IMG/VR virus record: IMGVR_UViG_3300020200_001375
Span: 1 to 38,624 of that record
DNA length: 38,624 nt
Direction: 5' to 3' (one strand)
Origin: a virus
Position 1 is the first letter of the stretch. Every line of letters starts with the position of its first letter. Of this stretch, positions 16,592 through 23,702 are shown in pieces. Made by a program: the position numbers and the translations under genes. The notes below the pieces were generated by a model. It was given only the letters and a program-made list of their open reading frames with translations. It was not told the DNA's origin and did no database searches.

Positions 16592-17352
16592 AAATTTTAG
16601 TCACGGGTTCAAATGGATATATCGCAAAATCAATTATCAATACGTTTAGTAATAAATATGATATAATTAGTTTATCTAGACATGATGCGGATTTAACAAT
16701 TTCAAATGAAGTAAATAACTTTTTCAAAAAACATAATTTTTTTGATGTAATAATTCATACCGCAATTGTTGGTGGAAACAGATTAATACCAGAAACTGAT
16801 GTTGTCATTGATAAAAATTTAAAAATGTATTATAATTTATTAGAACATCAAGATAAATATAATAAATTTATATCATTTGGTTCTGGTGCAGAATTATATC
16901 AAACTAATACTCCATACGGTTTAAGTAAAAAAGTAATACATGAATCAATGTTGGGAAAACAAAATTTTTATAACATTAGAATCTTTGGTCTATTTGATGA
17001 AAACGAACTTCAAACTAGATTTATAAAATCAAATATAATAAGATATATAAAAAAAGAACCCATTCAAATTTATGAAAATAAACTGATGGATTTCTTTTAT
17101 ATGAAAGATTTTTTATCAATTATAGATTATTATTTAAATAATAATATATTAAAAAAAGTTGTAAATTGTTCATATAAAGAAAAATACAATTTGTTAGAAA
17201 TTGCCAATATAATTAATAATTTAGAGAAATATAAAGTAGATATAATTGATTCAAATATTAAATCAAACGATTATATAGGAGAATATAACTGTGATATTCC
17301 ATATATCGGATTATTACAAGGAATCAAAAATGTATACAAAAAGGTAAAATAA
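16588..17352 (+). CDS. extended SDR, sugar epimerase/reductase
   Basis: This is a 254-residue NAD(P)-dependent sugar-modifying enzyme. The Rossmann loop is KILVTGSNGYIAKSI. A HTAIVGG segment takes the place of the HxAA block, FISFGSGAEL follows, and TPYGLSKKVIHES gives YxxxK. NIRIFGLF and FFYMKDFLSII follow the family order. It is short for an extended SDR and resembles reductase-type members such as RmlD, GDP-fucose synthase or YerF. Placed directly after the ThDP enzyme and the broken gene, it may reduce a keto group on the same sugar. That assignment is contextual. Confidence 0.78.
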   Translation: MKILVTGSNGYIAKSIINTFSNKYDIISLSRHDADLTISNEVNNFFKKHNFFDVIIHTAIVGGNRLIPETDVVIDKNLKMYYNLLEHQDKYNKFISFGSGAELYQTNTPYGLSKKVIHESMLGKQNFYNIRIFGLFDENELQTRFIKSNIIRYIKKEPIQIYENKLMDFFYMKDFLSIIDYYLNNNILKKVVNCSYKEKYNLLEIANIINNLEKYKVDIIDSNIKSNDYIGEYNCDIPYIGLLQGIKNVYKKVK

Positions 17353-18635
17353 TGAACACAAATTTAACATTTTGCATAAATACCGCAAAAAACGAAATAA
17401 ATCACATCAAATTATTATTTAAATCGTTAGAAATAAATCTTTCAAGAAAAGATTATGATATTATTGTATTCATTGACAGCGATAACCAAAATACTACAGA
17501 ATGGTTATTAACACAAAAATCAATATTTAAAAATTTAAAAATAATTAAAAATCCCAATCCGATTCCAATTGGATATCAGAGAAATATCAATCTAATGTTT
17601 GAAATGTCAAAGACGGATATAGTCTCTTATATCCAATCCGATATGGTTATTTCAAAAAATTATGATTTAGATGTATTAAAAAATTTAACAGAGAATACTA
17701 TTATCTCCAGTACAAGAATAGAACCTCCTTTACATCCTCGATCACCGGAGAAAATCACATATGATTTTGGATTAGAACCAACCAAATTTAATTTTGAATC
17801 GTTTCAAATGTTCGCATCACAACAAAAACAAAATAAATTAACAGATTATTGGTTTGCACCATTTACATTATATAGAAAAGTATGGAACGAAATTGGTGGA
17901 CACGATACAATATTTAGACGTGCAAGAGAAGATTCAGATGTGCTCTATAGACTCTGTATGAAGGGTATACAATTTAAACAAGATTGGAATGCAATTGTAT
18001 ATCATTTTACATGTACTTCTTCCAGAGGTAACGAATGGTGGAAACAAGAAAACCAAGAAAGAACACGATTGCAGACTATCGCGGATCAAATAGAAATGAT
18101 GCGATTTTTAAGAAAATGGGGAAAATTTAAACACGATACTAAACAAAATAAAGAAGATTTTAAATATAACATTTCTATAAATTTTAAAAATTCATTAAAC
18201 AACGAAAAATTTATATTTGAAAATTATTATTTATTTAATAAAATAAGTATTGATAATGAACACTCATATAATTTATTAAAACATAATTATGATAAACAAC
18301 ATGATGTTGCAAATAAATTATTAAATATATCAGATGAAATATGGCAAAAAACAAAATCTTCATATAGAACTATAGAATTTGAAGATATATTCTCTATGTC
18401 GCCAATAGAAGACGATGTTGTTATTACTTTGGATTTAAATCATATTAATCAAAAAATCGTGGAATATCTTCACAAAATGCAAGAAATTATAAAATATTCA
18501 TTAAATGAAAATGATAATGGAGAATTTGATTTAGAAAATAATATGAATATAAAAGTAAATAAATTGACAAATAGAATTTATGAAAATATAGTTGTAAAAA
18601 ATCCACCTCTAACATTACCAATAGAATACTTATGA
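17352..18635 (+). CDS. family 2-like glycosyltransferase with C-terminal extension
   Basis: This is a 427-residue GT-A type enzyme. The N-terminus LTFCINTAKNEINHI is followed by IIVFIDSDNQNT. GYQRNINLMFEMSKTDIVSYIQSDMVIS carries the metal-binding acidic motif (QSDM). FAPFTLYRKVWNEIGGHDTIFRRAREDSDVLYRL is the acceptor-side and catalytic ED region. After about residue 240 there is a charged, mostly helical extension rich in Asn and Lys of about 180 residues with no recognised domain. Its ATG shares one base with the preceding stop (TAATG). Donor and acceptor are unknown. Confidence 0.8.
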   Translation: MNTNLTFCINTAKNEINHIKLLFKSLEINLSRKDYDIIVFIDSDNQNTTEWLLTQKSIFKNLKIIKNPNPIPIGYQRNINLMFEMSKTDIVSYIQSDMVISKNYDLDVLKNLTENTIISSTRIEPPLHPRSPEKITYDFGLEPTKFNFESFQMFASQQKQNKLTDYWFAPFTLYRKVWNEIGGHDTIFRRAREDSDVLYRLCMKGIQFKQDWNAIVYHFTCTSSRGNEWWKQENQERTRLQTIADQIEMMRFLRKWGKFKHDTKQNKEDFKYNISINFKNSLNNEKFIFENYYLFNKISIDNEHSYNLLKHNYDKQHDVANKLLNISDEIWQKTKSSYRTIEFEDIFSMSPIEDDVVITLDLNHINQKIVEYLHKMQEIIKYSLNENDNGEFDLENNMNIKVNKLTNRIYENIVVKNPPLTLPIEYL

Positions 18636-18958
18636 TAATAACATTTATAATATTTATTAATATAATATGGTTTGAAACAGAAGCATTTGTTGAATATATT
18701 AAATTATTCAAACTCAATTGGTTCAAAGTTAACGAATATTTGACAACAAAAGAATCAAATTTTGAATTAACATATCATTCATATTTATTACAATATCACA
18801 GAAACTTTTTTACAAAATTAATAACATGTCCAATATGTCTTACAACCTGGTTAAGTATTATATCAAGTCTATTATTTACAAAATCTATATTCGATTTTTC
18901 AATTATATTCGTGTTATCAATACTTGGTTATAATATTTATAAAAAACTATCAACATGA
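18632..18958 (+). CDS. small membrane protein with CPICLTTW motif
   Basis: I do not recognise a function. The 108-residue product starts with a hydrophobic helix (IITFIIFINIIWF). It has a polar middle section, and then a second hydrophobic region, LISSLLFTKSIFDFSIIFVLSILGYNIYK type, preceded by the pair CPIC in TCPICLTTWLS. The CxxC close to the membrane could bind metal or form a disulfide. Both ends overlap neighbours by four bases (ATGA), so it belongs to the glycan operon. A role in membrane association of the glycosyltransferases is possible but not shown. Confidence 0.6.
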   Translation: MIITFIIFINIIWFETEAFVEYIKLFKLNWFKVNEYLTTKESNFELTYHSYLLQYHRNFFTKLITCPICLTTWLSIISSLLFTKSIFDFSIIFVLSILGYNIYKKLST

Positions 18959-19242
18959 TTATAACCAATATTACAGAATTCTTTTACTTCCTAAATAACA
19001 ATGGATTACAAGGTCTAAATCCTGTATTTGGTAGATTTGTTACATGCGTAAATGAATTCAATGGAACTTGCAACTGTCAAGCTGCTCAAAAAACAAAAAA
19101 ATTGAATCAGTGTCAACAATTATATACAGAATGTGCAAATATGTTGTCAATATTCAAACCTACTTTGTTCTCTAAGTTTCCAAGTGAATCATTTATTGAA
19201 TTAAGAAACAATTCTGTAGTATTAAATACTATTGTGAGATAA
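18955..19242 (+). CDS. small Cys-containing hypothetical protein (95 aa)
   Basis: This is the last gene of the rightward operon. The 95 residues include five cysteines, three of them in TCVNEFNGTCNCQAAQKTKK, and no membrane helix. No family is recognised. It starts with an ATGA overlap on the membrane protein and its last 21 bases overlap the end of the leftward dNMP kinase gene. The Cys pattern, next to a CPIC-bearing membrane protein, may point to a shared metal or redox role, which is speculation. Confidence 0.6.
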   Translation: MIITNITEFFYFLNNNGLQGLNPVFGRFVTCVNEFNGTCNCQAAQKTKKLNQCQQLYTECANMLSIFKPTLFSKFPSESFIELRNNSVVLNTIVR

Positions 19243-19860
19243 TACTCCGATATCATATAATACTTTAGTTACATTATCTCTAATGTATGGACATTCTATT
19301 ATAGTTTCCTTAGTGGGATATTTATCGGAATAATCCTCCCATTCAAAACTATAATCAGCTCTATTTTTTACCTTTGGATTGTTTATAGCTTCATGTTCGT
19401 TCGGTGGAACATCATATATCTTCTTCTTTCTCTTTGAAGAAGTATCATACTTAAATCTAGTTATATGAACTAATTTTCCACATTGTTTATATTGTAACCA
19501 TGAACATTCATCCTCTACATAAAAATCATATCGTATATCAGTAATAAAAATCACATCCGCTTTGCTTTTACCAATACGTTGTTCCATCTTTTGTGTCCAA
19601 TACTTACCCTCACTAATCTTTCTCATTACATCGCCATATGCAACGAGCAATGGACGAATAATAGTCTTCTCTCCGGTGTTTTCTGTAAAGACATCAATGC
19701 CTGTCTTTTTGTATATCAATTGTTTTAAGTCATTCTTTAATTCATAAGCAAGAGCATATCTTTCAGCTTTTAAACCTTGTTCTTTTAATATATCTTGTGC
19801 TACAGTAGTAAATAAATCCTTGCCACTTCTAGCTAGTCCAGATACACCAATCAATTTCAT
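19222..19860 (-). CDS. deoxynucleoside monophosphate kinase (T4 gp1-like)
   Basis: This 212-residue kinase phosphorylates dNMPs, including phage-specific ones, to dNDPs for DNA synthesis. The P-loop is GVSGLARSGKDLF at residues 5-17, and FITDIRYDFYVEDE matches the conserved region of phage dNMP kinases in which Arg and Asp line the substrate site. The C-terminal VPPNEHEAINNPKVKNRADY stretch also occurs in the family. It begins with an ATGA overlap on the gp62-like gene and is the last gene of its transcription unit. It works with ribonucleotide reductase at 29783-33136. Confidence 0.83.
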   Translation of the reverse strand: MKLIGVSGLARSGKDLFTTVAQDILKEQGLKAERYALAYELKNDLKQLIYKKTGIDVFTENTGEKTIIRPLLVAYGDVMRKISEGKYWTQKMEQRIGKSKADVIFITDIRYDFYVEDECSWLQYKQCGKLVHITRFKYDTSSKRKKKIYDVPPNEHEAINNPKVKNRADYSFEWEDYSDKYPTKETIIECPYIRDNVTKVLYDIGVLSHNSI

Positions 19861-20378
19861 ACTTCTAATAATCTTTCTATTTCTTTGTCAGTCTTTCCAT
19901 ACTTCTGACAAATATTATGTATATATGATATACCATTTTCGTCTCTAAACAAGATTTTACAATAGTCTTTTACTTCATCTTGTCCAATTTGGAAATATTT
20001 TGATAACAACTCCAATAGTTCACCATTAAACTTTGTTCCACTTGATTTAATCCATTTACAATATTTCTTGCCTACAGGTGTTAAATCACAACAAGCAGTG
20101 TAAAATTGTTTGTTTGGAATTAATTCAAAATATTTCGATAGATATGCTATTGTGTCAATAGACCCAATATCCATACTTAAACCAATCAACAATGTATATT
20201 TGTTAAATCCTTTCTTTTCAACTTCAGTAAGTTTATCATAATAATCAATCGTTTTAGATTCACGGATATGATTAATATAATCAAAAAGAGTCCTACTCTT
20301 CGTTAAGTTCGGATTCTTTACGCTCAATTTGTCTGAGTCGTTCTTCGATTGTTTTAGGTTTTTCTTCGGCCTTACCAT
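19857..20378 (-). CDS. 62: clamp-loader small subunit (T4 gp62-like)
   Basis: T4 gp62 and four gp44 subunits load the sliding clamp gp45. The product matches gp62-type proteins in pattern. LFDYINHIRES is followed by a helical stretch with NKYTLLIGLSM, then NKQFYTACCDLTPVGKKYCKWIK, equivalent to the GKRYGKWAK region of T4 gp62, then LLELLSKYFQIGQDEVKDYCKIL. The start is uncertain. ATGs at 20378, 20414 and 20447 all lie inside the upstream gene. A TTG at 20327 would put the start closer to the conserved domain. I chose 20378 as the shortest ATG form (173 residues). gp44 is not in the window. Confidence 0.72.
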   Translation of the reverse strand: MVRPKKNLKQSKNDSDKLSVKNPNLTKSRTLFDYINHIRESKTIDYYDKLTEVEKKGFNKYTLLIGLSMDIGSIDTIAYLSKYFELIPNKQFYTACCDLTPVGKKYCKWIKSSGTKFNGELLELLSKYFQIGQDEVKDYCKILFRDENGISYIHNICQKYGKTDKEIERLLEV

Positions 20379-20631
20379 TTGATTTAATTTTATTAACTCT
20401 GTTTCTGACTGCATTGATTGATAATGATAATCGTTTTTGATTATCATTCAAAATTTTTATATCATCATTTATACGTGACGTGCGATTATCTAATATATCC
20501 AATTTAGAATCGTTTATTTGAATTACATTCAATATAAAAAGTGCCAGTAATCCTATAATTACTGGCACTGTTACAGGGAATGCCGCCGACACTATACAAA
20601 GAATTATAATTAGTGTCGTTTTAACTATCAT
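20293..20631 (-). CDS. membrane protein with coiled coil (112 aa)
   Basis: The product is unrecognised. The N-terminus holds two hydrophobic segments, IVKTTLIIILCIVSAAF and VPVIIGLLALFILNVI, likely a hairpin or one long helix in the membrane. These precede a charged helical region (residues 40-112) with heptad-like leucine and isoleucine spacing and a tail rich in Glu, Arg and Lys. Its ATG lies inside the end of the 48-residue gene, and its last part overlaps the gp62-like gene by at least 86 bases. A strong terminator-like inverted repeat sits within codons 22-30, so full-length expression may be limited. Confidence 0.6.
   Translation of the reverse strand: MIVKTTLIIILCIVSAAFPVTVPVIIGLLALFILNVIQINDSKLDILDNRTSRINDDIKILNDNQKRLSLSINAVRNRVNKIKSNGKAEEKPKTIEERLRQIERKESELNEE
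20541..20568 (-). terminator. intragenic terminator-like hairpin
   Basis: A perfect 11-bp inverted repeat, GTGCCAGTAAT and ATTACTGGCAC, encloses the six-base loop TATAGG (read on the - strand). It is followed at once by TTTTTATATT. This is the layout of a rho-independent terminator for leftward transcripts. It lies inside the 112-residue membrane protein gene, downstream of the promoter at 21067-21095 and upstream of the gp62-like and dNMP kinase genes. It may act as an attenuator. Confidence 0.6.
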
Positions 20632-20767
20632 TTTCTTCTTCTAGGAAGTCTCTGACTGACTTCTTTTTTGGAAGATTAGAAGTTTCCCACTTCTTTGTTT
20701 TCTTTCCAATCTTCGGCTTCTTGTCTTTAAAAGCACGATCCGAATCACGGCGATATGTTTTTCCCAT
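20621..20767 (-). CDS. small basic hypothetical protein (48 aa)
   Basis: A short gene from the ATG at 20765-20767 to the TAA at 20621-20623. The 48 residues are very basic in the first two thirds (MGKTYRRDSDRAFKDKKPK, then KKTKKW) and end in the acidic tail RDFLEEENDS. It has no hydrophobic segment. It lies between the 70-residue gene and the membrane protein gene and overlaps the latter by 11 bases. The composition suits a nucleic-acid-binding or ribosome-interacting peptide, but no family is recognised. Confidence 0.6.
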   Translation of the reverse strand: MGKTYRRDSDRAFKDKKPKIGKKTKKWETSNLPKKKSVRDFLEEENDS

Positions 20768-20788
20768 AGTTCTACTCTACTTTAGTTA

Positions 20789-21001
20789 TTAACGACGAGA
20801 AGCAGCACGTTTGCTAGCGGTGATGATACGGGTCAAAGCATTAACTTGACGACCGTTCAATTCAATACGCTTTTCACCTTCAACGATAACCAACTTGGTT
20901 GCCTTCTTGGTGGAAGCAAACGGAACAACAACGTGAGCACGAACTCCTTGAACAGCAGTTTTAGCAAACGTAGTGCGCTTCTTAGTATTTGTAATAGTCA
21001 T
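20789..21001 (-). CDS. small basic protein, probably highly expressed (70 aa)
   Basis: This 70-residue basic protein starts MTITNTKKRTTFAKTAVQG, contains a strand-rich centre (AHVVVPF, TKLVIVEGEKRIEL) and ends in a basic helix (TRIITASKRAASRR). No family is recognised. It is the first gene behind a sigma70-like promoter at 21067-21095. It has a 5' hairpin and a strong AAGGA ribosome site nine bases before the ATG. By eye its codons are less AT-biased than those of neighbouring genes, which suggests high expression. A DNA- or RNA-binding role is possible. Confidence 0.7.
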   Translation of the reverse strand: MTITNTKKRTTFAKTAVQGVRAHVVVPFASTKKATKLVIVEGEKRIELNGRQVNALTRIITASKRAASRR

Positions 21002-21037
21002 ATTTTTTTTTCCTTTTTTTGTTTTTTTGTTTTTTTA

Positions 21038-21058
21038 GTTAGTAGTTTAACAACTAAC
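21038..21058 (-). promoter_or_regulatory. 5' leader hairpin before the 70-aa gene
   Basis: On the - strand GTTAGT pairs with ACTAAC, with one further G-C pair beyond a mismatch and a TTAAA loop. It begins about two bases after the start point predicted from the -10 box at 21067-21072. The rest of the leader is A-rich and ends in AAGGA before the ATG. A 5'-terminal hairpin can protect mRNA from decay. Confidence 0.5.
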
Positions 21059-21066
21059 ACAAAATC

Positions 21067-21095
21067 ATATTACCACGTTAATCCAAAAAGGTCAA
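21067..21095 (-). promoter_or_regulatory. sigma70-type promoter for the 70-aa gene unit
   Basis: On the - strand the -35 box TTGACC (21090-21095) is 17 bases from the -10 box TAATAT (21067-21072). The predicted start is near 21060. It would drive the 70-aa, 48-aa, membrane protein, gp62-like and dNMP kinase genes, subject to the internal hairpin at 20541-20568. Confidence 0.72.
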
Positions 21096-21107
21096 CGGTT
21101 TTATTTA

Positions 21108-22022
21108 TTATAATTTATATGTTTTTTCAAACTGTATAATAGCATAATCCTTAGATTTAAACTCAAATTCAAAATCCACATTATCTAGATTGTTATATTC
21201 ATCAGGTATGCAACGAACATAATCACCATGCGCACGTGGATTTGTATTGGTAAGGTCATTGTCACTAAAATGAAATAATGGACGATGCTTCCCCCAAGTA
21301 GACATGGCTACATTTACAGCCTCTTTCGCAGAGAACTTACCATTGTTACACCGATAATGTAAATTGTCGTAGGTAATCGGAATACCAGTTTGAGAATAAA
21401 TAAGGTCATACAATTCGTCCACTTTCCAACTATTAGGTTTATCTTCGTTCTCCAAGACTAGTCTTGGCCTAACATTGTCAGGTAATGCTTTATAGACATC
21501 AATAAAACGCAATGCGGTGTCTTTTACGTTACCCTTATAACAATTCATATGAATGTTAATAGGAGCTTCGTATGAACGAGGAAGACCAAAGTAGTCCATC
21601 ATTTTGCCATGCATAGCCAATTCCTCAATAGATTTTTTAACAACTGTAGAATTTGCACTAGCAGGAACCACAAATTGATCAGGATGTGTTGAACAACGAA
21701 TATTGTATTTTTTAATAATATCCGCACACAAATCAAATTCTTGTTTAATTTTAGAAAAATTGTAATTGTTTTCCAATAACAAATTAGCATCTGGTAGTGT
21801 TTCCAACGGCATCATACCGCTACTAATGCGATAATTCCATCCACGTTGGCCACAAAACTCAAGAGTCTTACGAGTTACATAAACATTGTTAAGAGTTCTA
21901 TCCGCAACAATACGTTCTGCACTCTTACGCTCAAGAGCAAGAAATCGGGTTTTGGTCATGGTAGAAGCCTTGATACCTTGTTCTTGCAGCTTGAGGGAAA
22001 TACAACAAAGAGATTTTTTCAT
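21108..22022 (-). CDS. uvdE: UV damage endonuclease (UvdE)
   Basis: UvdE nicks DNA 5' to UV photoproducts and some other lesions as the first step of an alternative excision repair. The metal-binding TIM-barrel signatures are visible: CCISLKLQEQG near the N-terminus, NYRISSGMMPLETLP, STHPDQFVVPA, INIHMNCYKGN, RLVLENEDKPNSWKVDEL, GIPITYDNLHYRC and HFSDND. The ATG at 22022 is preferred to an in-frame TTG at 22037 that overlaps the -10 box, giving 304 residues, the expected length. It lies between its own promoter and the promoter of the next unit. Confidence 0.9.
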   Translation of the reverse strand: MKKSLCCISLKLQEQGIKASTMTKTRFLALERKSAERIVADRTLNNVYVTRKTLEFCGQRGWNYRISSGMMPLETLPDANLLLENNYNFSKIKQEFDLCADIIKKYNIRCSTHPDQFVVPASANSTVVKKSIEELAMHGKMMDYFGLPRSYEAPINIHMNCYKGNVKDTALRFIDVYKALPDNVRPRLVLENEDKPNSWKVDELYDLIYSQTGIPITYDNLHYRCNNGKFSAKEAVNVAMSTWGKHRPLFHFSDNDLTNTNPRAHGDYVRCIPDEYNNLDNVDFEFEFKSKDYAIIQFEKTYKL

Positions 22023-22028
22023 ATTCTC

Positions 22029-22057
22029 AATATACAATATACATTATAATAAGTCAA
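22029..22057 (-). promoter_or_regulatory. putative promoter for uvdE
   Basis: On the - strand TTGACT (22052-22057) is followed after 17 bases by TATATT (22029-22034). This places the start almost at the ATG (22022), so the transcript would be leaderless. A perfect TATAAT at 22043-22048 would leave a short leader but has no good -35 box. The choice between them is open. Confidence 0.5.
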
Positions 22058-22060
22058 CTG

Positions 22061-23236
22061 TTATCGTCCTACTTCTTTGAAATAAACTGATTTGGCTTCT
22101 TCATATGTCATACCTATCATTTTATTATAATAAAGAATATCAGATTTTAGATTATTTTCCGATTTCAATTTCTTGTATCTTTCAATTGCTTTTGGTTTCC
22201 ACCATTCCATAATACCATTTATATCTTTCTTAAATAGTTCTTTCATCTTCAATTGGTCTTCTCCGATTTTATTTTGAAGAAATTCTTTGGTATTTTCATA
22301 AAAACAACTATAATATACCCCACGTTCATATCCATGTTGATAATCAGTTGTTTTTATTCCCAATTGTTGAAATATCATACTAATAACTCGGTTCTTAGCA
22401 CCTGTTACGGGTCCACTAACACCTTCTTTTTGAGTCATTGCTTCATTATATTCTTGACTCTTATTATCTTTCAACCATTGATGCCATACTTCATAAACAC
22501 TATCATCTGGTTTAATCATCATTTTACCTGCACTACTACCACATTTGTGCCACCATTTAAGACTGTTATACATACTATAACTACCATATAGTGATGTTGT
22601 AGTAATACCTACAAGTGTTTGATTATATAATTGTTTCCAGAGTTCTCTAGTTTTGGAACATGTAACTAAAGCGGCTATTAATTTACCACCCAAGAAATTA
22701 TAACCAAATGGTTGAGTAGACATAATACAACTTCCAATAGCACTATGTGCAAGTTTTTTATTGTCTAATCTATTTTCACTAGTCCAGCCAATATAATTAT
22801 CTCTATCAGTTATGGCAATTACATCACTGGATATGCTTACCACACCCAAATAACGAGGTTCATCTACATTCCCATCAGCAATCAACAGTTTTATAAATCT
22901 ACCAGGTGTCTGAGCATATTCCATCGTATGACAAAATGTTCTTAACATTAACCAATCATTATCTACTCGGGATTCAGTTACATGAACAACAGTTGGATTT
23001 ATTGACTCAATTTCTTTAATAGTTAATTGTTCGTCATTAATATCAGTTGGGGTCCAAATCTTAGCTTTTGATTGAGATGACTTATTTATATAATGACTCA
23101 ATCCTTGAACTTCCAACCATTTCTTATAAAAGGTCTGTTCTTCCGCAGTCATACCCCTCAAGAAATTTAAATTATTTATAAACTTTTGTTTCTCAAGGTA
23201 AAAGTCAAAATCTCCACTATCCCAAAAATCACTCAT
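22061..23236 (-). CDS. DUF4338 / Druantia DruA-like protein
   Basis: This is a 391-residue protein of uncertain biochemical role. The central block RYLGVVSISSDV, then TDRDNYIGWTSENRLDNKKLAH, then a Gly-containing strand (NFLGGKLIAALVTC), resembles the conserved core of DUF4338, the family that includes DruA of the Druantia anti-phage system. The later SLYGSYSMYNSLKWWHKCGSS and GYERGVYYSCFYENTKEFL stretches are also distinctive. It overlaps the upstream small gene by four bases and ends beside the uvdE promoter. In a phage it could be a host-directed or DNA-associated enzyme. The family assignment is by motif memory and needs a profile search. Confidence 0.55.
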   Translation of the reverse strand: MSDFWDSGDFDFYLEKQKFINNLNFLRGMTAEEQTFYKKWLEVQGLSHYINKSSQSKAKIWTPTDINDEQLTIKEIESINPTVVHVTESRVDNDWLMLRTFCHTMEYAQTPGRFIKLLIADGNVDEPRYLGVVSISSDVIAITDRDNYIGWTSENRLDNKKLAHSAIGSCIMSTQPFGYNFLGGKLIAALVTCSKTRELWKQLYNQTLVGITTTSLYGSYSMYNSLKWWHKCGSSAGKMMIKPDDSVYEVWHQWLKDNKSQEYNEAMTQKEGVSGPVTGAKNRVISMIFQQLGIKTTDYQHGYERGVYYSCFYENTKEFLQNKIGEDQLKMKELFKKDINGIMEWWKPKAIERYKKLKSENNLKSDILYYNKMIGMTYEEAKSVYFKEVGR

Positions 23237-23502
23237 TCAGTTTTTCTTAATTCTAATTTAAATTTCATTGTGATAGTTAGTTCGTTGGCAGTGGATTTGG
23301 TTTCTTCTATTTCTTTTAGAATCCACTTTTCTTTAAAACTATCTACATAATTGTTAATCCCATTATATACTACATCTACATCTTCGTTCAACAACTTTTT
23401 GCTCGGAGTTTTTCCAGATTTAACTTCGGGTTTAGTATATGCAATAAATATTTTTTTGAGTTTGTCAAAATATAATATTACTTTGTTTCTTTTATCACTC
23501 AT
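23233..23502 (-). CDS. small hypothetical protein (89 aa)
   Basis: The product is unrecognised. The 89 residues start MSDKRNKVILYFDKLKKIF and end in a strand-rich TANELTITMKFKLELRK segment. It is basic, soluble and has no cysteine. It overlaps both neighbours by four bases (ATGA), so it is part of the transcription unit that begins at the promoter at 24145-24173. Coupled expression with the DUF4338 protein suggests a related job, but nothing in the sequence defines it. Confidence 0.6.
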   Translation of the reverse strand: MSDKRNKVILYFDKLKKIFIAYTKPEVKSGKTPSKKLLNEDVDVVYNGINNYVDSFKEKWILKEIEETKSTANELTITMKFKLELRKTE

Positions 23503-23702
23503 AGTTTCACATTTAATTTAACAATGGCGTATTTATCTTCTTCATACATATTAGAATCATACTCAAACAAAGTATCTTCTTCGATTAAAGATACATAAAT
23601 TAATCTAGAATCATCAAAAGAAAAGATGCCAAATATAGTCACATAGGATATATTCGGCACCTTACTCTTATTTGTTTTTATTTTTTTAAGCATTAACAGC
23701 AT
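23499..23702 (-). CDS. small hypothetical protein (67 aa)
   Basis: The 67-residue product is beta-rich, with ISYVTIFGIFSFDDSRLIYVSLIEED in the centre and a final YAIVKLNVKL strand. No family is recognised. Its ATG at 23702 (or 23693, the fourth codon) lies inside the end of the 131-residue gene, and its stop overlaps the next start. The arrangement indicates translational coupling in one operon. Confidence 0.55.
   Translation of the reverse strand: MLLMLKKIKTNKSKVPNISYVTIFGIFSFDDSRLIYVSLIEEDTLFEYDSNMYEEDKYAIVKLNVKL

Noticed and set aside
19217-19231. Small inverted repeat TAGTAT/ATACTA at the convergent gene ends
   Set aside because: Only six AT-rich pairs with a three-base loop and no T-run on either strand; too weak to be called a terminator.
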